Source: Chlorops oryzae
Taxonomy: Eukaryota > Arthropoda > Insecta > Diptera > Chloropidae
Length of the DNA stretch: 64,000 bases
NCBI GenBank assembly: GCA_020466095.1
Contig: CM035806.1
Location: forward strand, 59,448,845 to 59,512,844
Direction of reading: 5' to 3'
In this document: piece by piece, positions 59,858-64,000 of the stretch
Layout: every line of letters starts with the position of its first letter
How positions within the stretch are numbered: the first letter of the stretch is position 1
The notes under the pieces: model-generated
Database searches by the model: none
Told to the model about the DNA's origin: nothing
What the model saw: the letters and a program-made list of their open reading frames with translations, nothing else
Position numbers and translations under genes: made by a program

Positions 59858-60062
59858 CCTTCCGTGGCGTAGTGGTTAGGAGTATGTCGTTGTCATACAT
59901 CTATAGGCTCAAGCGAGATGTTTAACTCTCGACACATGTAGAAACATTCGAAAATCCTATTTGTTCTGTCTCTTTTTCACTGTACTTTCTACATTGCAGC
60001 TAAAATGGAAATAAATGATAAAATATAACCCTCTCTCGAATAGAGAAAAGAAAAAATAAAAT
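59858..60062 (+). mobile_element. tRNA-derived SINE (candidate)
   Basis: TGGCGTAGTGGTTAGGA near 59865 fits a tRNA-type A box (TRGYNNANNNG). A degraded B-box-like GGCTCAAGCG lies about 40 bp downstream. The copy ends in an A-rich tail (AGAAAAGAAAAAATAAAA) near 60062. The cloverleaf does not close, so it is not a functional tRNA gene. Confidence 0.5.
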
Positions 60063-60349
60063 TGTATACAGTTCTAAAAAGATATTTTATTAGTTTTCAA
60101 TCGGGTACAATAGCTTGCGGTTGTAATAATGCATTGACTATATGTAAAACTGTATATATATCGTTTTGAAAAACATATTTTCTACTGCATCGTAGATATT
60201 CTGTTAAAGGGTTCCTGTGCGTATTCTCGGAAGAAAGATACACCTGAATACCCTTTTCATGTAGAAAATAAAAACACGGACAAACAATAAATTCAGTCAA
60301 TCTCTTTTATTAATTTATAGTCCTCTTGTTTACTTTTACATGAATTATT

Positions 60350-60660
60350 CCTGAGCTAAACTTCTTCTTACACTCGAAATACTTCCTAATATACTAATTA
60401 ACACTTCAAGTCCACGTTCTAGTCGCTGTTGCCGATTCGAATTGGGACTTTGAACACTAAAATGCAAGTCCCTGTCCAGATCTTGATCACTTAGTTTTAT
60501 AGGTGGAAAGTGTTTAGCATTCACTTTCTTGTTGGGATGTCGTAATCTGGAATACCGTTGTTATGTTGCAATACTATTTCGAAATAGACATTTCGCAATC
60601 TCTTGTTGTTGTTGACCTACTTTGATGCTTGAATTCAATATCTACGAATTTGCCGAAACT
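60350..60660 (-). other. Open frame of unknown origin
   Basis: A minus-strand frame runs to about 60350 with the sequence KLSDQDLDRDLHFSVQSPNS then RLERGLEVLISILGSISSV, about 60 codons, with Gln-rich sequence before it. It looks protein-like but I do not recognise it; it may be a decayed retroelement or host exon. 60063-60350 and 60660-61220 hold no other gene I can support, although minus-strand frames there are Gln/Asn-rich. Confidence 0.25.
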
Positions 60661-61222
60661 GTTGTTGATTTCTTGCTCGTCATTCTCGCTGCCCGCCGTT
60701 CTCGCATGTCGTCGTTCTCACTCTTTGTTGTTCTCGCTGTTCGTCGCTGTCTGTCGCTTACTTATTTATGCCAACGATCATATTACTTTGCACTTGTTGC
60801 GGCTGTTGGCTTCGCCTTTGAGTTTGTTTGTTGTTGTTCTGGCCTTGAAAGTGAGCTTGCAGTTCTTTTTTTTCAGCTTTCATTTCCAGGTCTTTGGCTA
60901 TTTCAATCACAGCTGATTATGTTTTGGTTCTGACGGTCGATCAGAGGCGATACAGAAGGGTTGTGAGTAGCGACGACTCACAACATCCCTTCCCCTTTCA
61001 TGGAAGTCACGAACATCGTTACGTAGAGAAGATTCGCCATCATCGTGTAGATCTTACTTCTGGGCAACTTGGACTTTTAACCCTGCTTTCGTTATAGAGT
61101 CGCTGATGAAAATTTGAGACGATTTTCCTGACTGTCTGAGCTCTGTTGTTACGCCGGCCTGGTGTTGCTCTTGAAATTTGGTTGCAATTGATACTGGTGC
61201 TGATAAAGAATGAGGAAAGTTG

Positions 61223-61430
61223 CGGAGGCATTCGATATTTTTGCTGATGCATTCTGCTGTGGAGATGATAATGCATTGGTATTTGCGGATGCAATCGATA
61301 TTGTTGCTGATGCATTTAACGTTGTTGATAACTGAAGAATTTTGCATTGATATTTGCGGATGCAATCGATATTGTTGCTGATGCCTTTAACTTGGTTGTT
61401 GAGATGATAGACTGAAGAATTTTTCATTTT
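61223..61430. repeat. Minisatellite-like repeat, unit ~75-80 bp
   Basis: TTTGCGGATGCAATCGATAT followed by TGTTGCTGATGC occurs at about 61286 and 61363, each followed by a TTTAAC..TTG and TGAAGAATTTT phrase. A more diverged unit lies at about 61223-61275. Minus-strand ORFs here only reflect the repeat. The stretch from 61440 to 61970 shows no gene. Confidence 0.7.
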
Positions 61431-61971
61431 TACTAAAGATTAGTCGTTGATTTGGGGTTAAGGCAACTGATCCGGTTGTCCTCTTCCCCCCCATACGATG
61501 ACTGATTTTGTGGGCTTGTTAATGTGCTTTCTTTAGTTGTTATTCGGAGGAAAAGGTATACTAAATAGCCCAGTTGACTGTTGTGGAAATATGTTCCCCA
61601 AGGACGTGACGGTGTGCCGCATGTTTTATATGTTGTATGCCAAATAAACGTACGTACTGCTGTTGTTGGTGTTGTTATTGTTGATTTGCATTCGATTTCG
61701 CTGACTTATTCGCTTATTTTTACTTATAAAATGTAAGAATGTTATTCCTCTTAAAAGTATTTTCCACCAACTTTTCTTATTGATCAATCTATTTCTATTT
61801 CTTATTCTTGTTATTTATTATTCCAATTAATTTTTTTTTTTTCAATTTTAAACTATGCTTCGTTAGCAAAAATACCAATTTTTCTTAATTTTAAAACCAT
61901 ATGTACCAATGTTAATTTATTTAAAACTCATATTCTGACTATTTTTCGCATTTTGATATTTCGACCTTAAA

Positions 61972-62184
61972 CTAATTTGTGTTATCCATTCTTAGCATAA
62001 CAATTTTCCCATTAAGTTCTACGGTTCTTGCTATTACAGAGCGTTTGCGTTTTTCTTTTTTCATTAATTTCAGAATTTTATGGAGATATACATCTTCTTC
62101 TAAGCTTAAATCTACCGAGTTTGTGTTATTTTCCTTTAGGCCCCATTTTCTCAGCTGAGTGACCAAAAATGGGTTATTCTGCAC
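61972..62184 (-). CDS. Small ORF downstream of the Ulp1-like gene, unknown
   Basis: About 70 codons from a GTG at 62184; the C-terminal half is Lys/Arg-rich (KLMKKEKRKRSV). It follows a TGA on the same strand and lies in a different frame from the end of the Ulp1-like ORF, whose C-terminal region it may in part represent. No family recognised. Confidence 0.3.
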   Translation of the reverse strand: MQNNPFLVTQLRKWGLKENNTNSVDLSLEEDVYLHKILKLMKKEKRKRSVIARTVELNGKIVMLRMDNTN

Positions 62185-62189
62185 GTTTT

Positions 62190-62761
62190 TTCAAATATTT
62201 CCTCACTGGGTATGCCATTGTTACCTTCTTCTAACGATATTATCATTTGTTCCGGGAATCTACAAAATTGGTTTATTGAGGGCAATTAACATATATTGGT
62301 TTTAAGTTTTTCGTAAAATTTTTTCCCGTTATGTTACTCAAGATTTCAAAAAATTGTCCCATATTTTTTACTATTTCGGATGCGTCATGTGGCTTCAGAG
62401 ACTCCCAAATGTGCATTTGGTCGTCTCTTATTACCATTAAAATCCGGTGGTTGCTCTCGCATACTGGAAATATCCAGTTCTCCACCCGTTCCACATCAAT
62501 GTTTTTTGTTAAGTTTCTCATTCTCGATTGGGCTATTGAATAATCCGCTTTCGCGGCTGCTTTTATTCCCTCGTAAGTAAATGAACTACAAATATTTACT
62601 TTAGTTTCTATTGTCGTATGTTTCTTCATAAGCCAATTCAAAAAAACATTAATGTGGACATCTCCCAACCACTGGTTGTTGATGATTCTTTCGTAATCAT
62701 TATGTGTTATACATGTTGTTCTATTTCCTATTTTATAGGAACAAATGTATGAAGATGTCAT
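62190..62761 (-). pseudogene. Ulp1/SENP-like (C48) cysteine protease ORF
   Basis: 162 codons (62273-62761). The order of motifs follows the Ulp1 peptidase: ITHNDYERIINNQWLGDVHI (WL-x-D opening), then a Cys-Ser-Ser-Phe-x-Tyr segment, then WIFPVCESNHRILMVIRDDQ carrying the likely catalytic His, and HIWESLKP where the family has an Asp-Ser-Leu. The ORF stops at VNCPQ, just before the position of the catalytic Cys; the bases beyond encode D-S rather than D-C in the same frame. So the active-site Cys seems lost and the Asp site is altered. It lies 170 bp downstream of the env end on the same strand and is related to the fragment at 18049-18267. Confidence 0.65.
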
Positions 62762-62930
62762 TATTAATTTCAGTATTACCCAGTATTACCTTCTCCGGTT
62801 ACCTTGGAAAAAAAAATGCGACGAATATTTAATATTAATGTGCGAAAAGTTATTACGTTCCCTTTCGCTTACTATCTTTTGCTTAAAAAAAAATGTTTTT
62901 ATTTTTTATTTATTTTTTTTTTATTAATTG

Positions 62931-64000
62931 TCAAATTGAATTTTTGCATTTCGAAATTGGCAGGCCAATAAACTTTTTGATTTTTGTATTTGTTTTGCTG
63001 AAATGAAAATTTTTTGCTAAATACCTTGTCATTGTAGTTTTAAACGGTATGTTCTGCTTCTGAGACGTTTTCTTTCTTCTTATACCGTTTGAGTATGGTC
63101 CTTCGCTCTCTCTTCTGCTTACTTTCGCTGTATCTTTTGGTATTTCTTGTTTTATCTCTACTTTGACGGACCTTCTTTTTAATATGATATAGACTCCCAT
63201 CAGCCCGGCCATAATTATTAAAAGTAGTGTTGCACTTATGCCATACGATATGTTTCGGTGAAAAGCTACTTCCTTTATAAACGGTCTATTCTTGAAGCTA
63301 TTGACCACAATATCTTCAAATATTATTGAATTGTTCGGAATTGAATTTAGTCTGCTATTTTGCGGGTAATAATATCTGTCTCCTATGATTGATTTTTCGT
63401 AAAAAAAATTCTTCGTTACCTATCCTTATGCTACAATTTGAGAAGGAAATCAAGGCGTTACGGTCTATTATTGTGTCTCTTCTATCGCAATTTTGGTTTA
63501 TCCTGAGGCGTTTTGCGTTTTTTACAATAATAGTGTCTTCTTCTATATATTGTATAAAGGTATTGTTATTAAAAATGAAATTGCGGTTATTATGAATCGT
63601 GCAATGGCTACTTCTTTTCAATTCCTTAAAAATTGAGTTCTCATCGTACGTCCAGATTTTGTCATTGATCGACATTACTTATTCGTCCTTTTCCATAATC
63701 TCAAAAAATTCCTCATTTGGTATTGGTGTGATCAAATTTACCTCCGGTTTTATAAACGTCCTGGGAAACTTGATTACTATTATAATTGAATTGCTTAGAT
63801 ATTTTAGTACGCCTACTCTTACGAATTTTAGTTTGTCAAAATCAATACCGAACTTTTCTATTTCCTCCGTGGTTAAAATGCTAGGGTGGACCAAACCATG
63901 CCTGGCTGCTGTGATACTATCCTGTATTATATTTATTCTCTCCTCGATGCTTTTGAGTTTATGCTTTTGGTGAGTGAATGCTAGATGTTTCAAAATAGCA
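62931..64000 (-). pseudogene. Third errantivirus-like env, 3' half (runs off the right edge)
   Basis: Frames 63679-63993 and 63355-63675 are in one frame with a stop between (63676-63678); 62931-63308 is shifted. The sequence aligns by eye with family B env (AARHGLVHPSILTTEEIEKF against ARTGIIHPSMLSKSEIEQY) and continues with Cys-containing segments. The last frame carries a transmembrane helix (SATLLLIIMAGLMGVYIIL) at about residues 25-43 and a 75-residue basic cytoplasmic tail. The N-terminal half and cleavage site are outside the window. Confidence 0.82.

Noticed and set aside
59858..59940. Functional tRNA gene
   Set aside because: Only the A box is convincing; the anticodon and T arms do not form and an A-rich tail follows, so a SINE is more likely.
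60622..60933. Plus-strand ORFs with Leu/Phe/Val-rich translation suggesting membrane helices
   Set aside because: They are the complement of Gln/Lys/Glu-rich minus-strand sequence, which routinely gives hydrophobic shadows.

Overview
The window is a piece of a fly (higher dipteran) genome made almost entirely of transposable elements. I found no host gene I can defend. The evidence for a fly is the combination of insect errantivirus-type Gypsy elements with env genes, a DINE-1/Helentron-like repeat, jockey/CR1-type LINEs, and hAT, piggyBac and mariner-type MITEs in an AT-rich background. The species is not identifiable from this sequence; a large-genome fly such as a tephritid is a guess. A 100-N gap lies at 14753-14852. 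Positions given for degenerate elements are approximate.

Layout. 1-1712: DINE-1-like repeat, then a foldback MITE. 1985-7975: a dead LINE on the minus strand, itself split by a 1585-bp TIR element and a piggyBac-like MITE. 7976-14480: AT-rich intergenic DNA holding two MITEs with 8-bp target duplications. 14490-18300: remnant of a LINE C-terminus, the gap, a long-terminal-repeat-like segment (family B) broken by two mariner-type foldbacks, then a DUF4780-like ORF (+) facing a Ulp1-like protease fragment (-). 18421-23564: the end of an LTR with its primer-binding site and leader (family D), invaded by a second dead LINE (+) that itself carries a hAT-type MITE. 23565-43607: an errantivirus-like element (family A: LTR, gag, protease, pol, env, LTR) followed by a gag-like coiled-coil ORF (family C). 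About 9.7 kb of this is present twice in direct tandem. 43607-57200: two family B copies joined head to head, the minus copy running to env and LTR and the plus copy ending after integrase, enclosed by an outer pair of inverted segments. 58302-59466: a 356-bp satellite-like tandem array. 59858-60062: a tRNA-derived SINE candidate. 61970-64000: the 3' half of a third errantivirus-like env (-), followed downstream on the same strand by a Ulp1/C48-like protease ORF.

How the genes relate. Each retroelement has the usual logic of gag (particle), protease/RT/RNase H/integrase (copying and insertion) and env (fusion-type glycoprotein, apparently from a spliced RNA). Every copy here is broken by stops or frameshifts, so none looks autonomous. 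The most unusual content is (1) Ulp1-like protease ORFs beside errantivirus-type sequence at two places, (2) a cysteine-containing accessory ORF between integrase and env in family B, and (3) the large young tandem duplication. Nesting gives relative ages: LINE 1 is older than its two insertions, and the stops shared by the two family A copies are older than the duplication.
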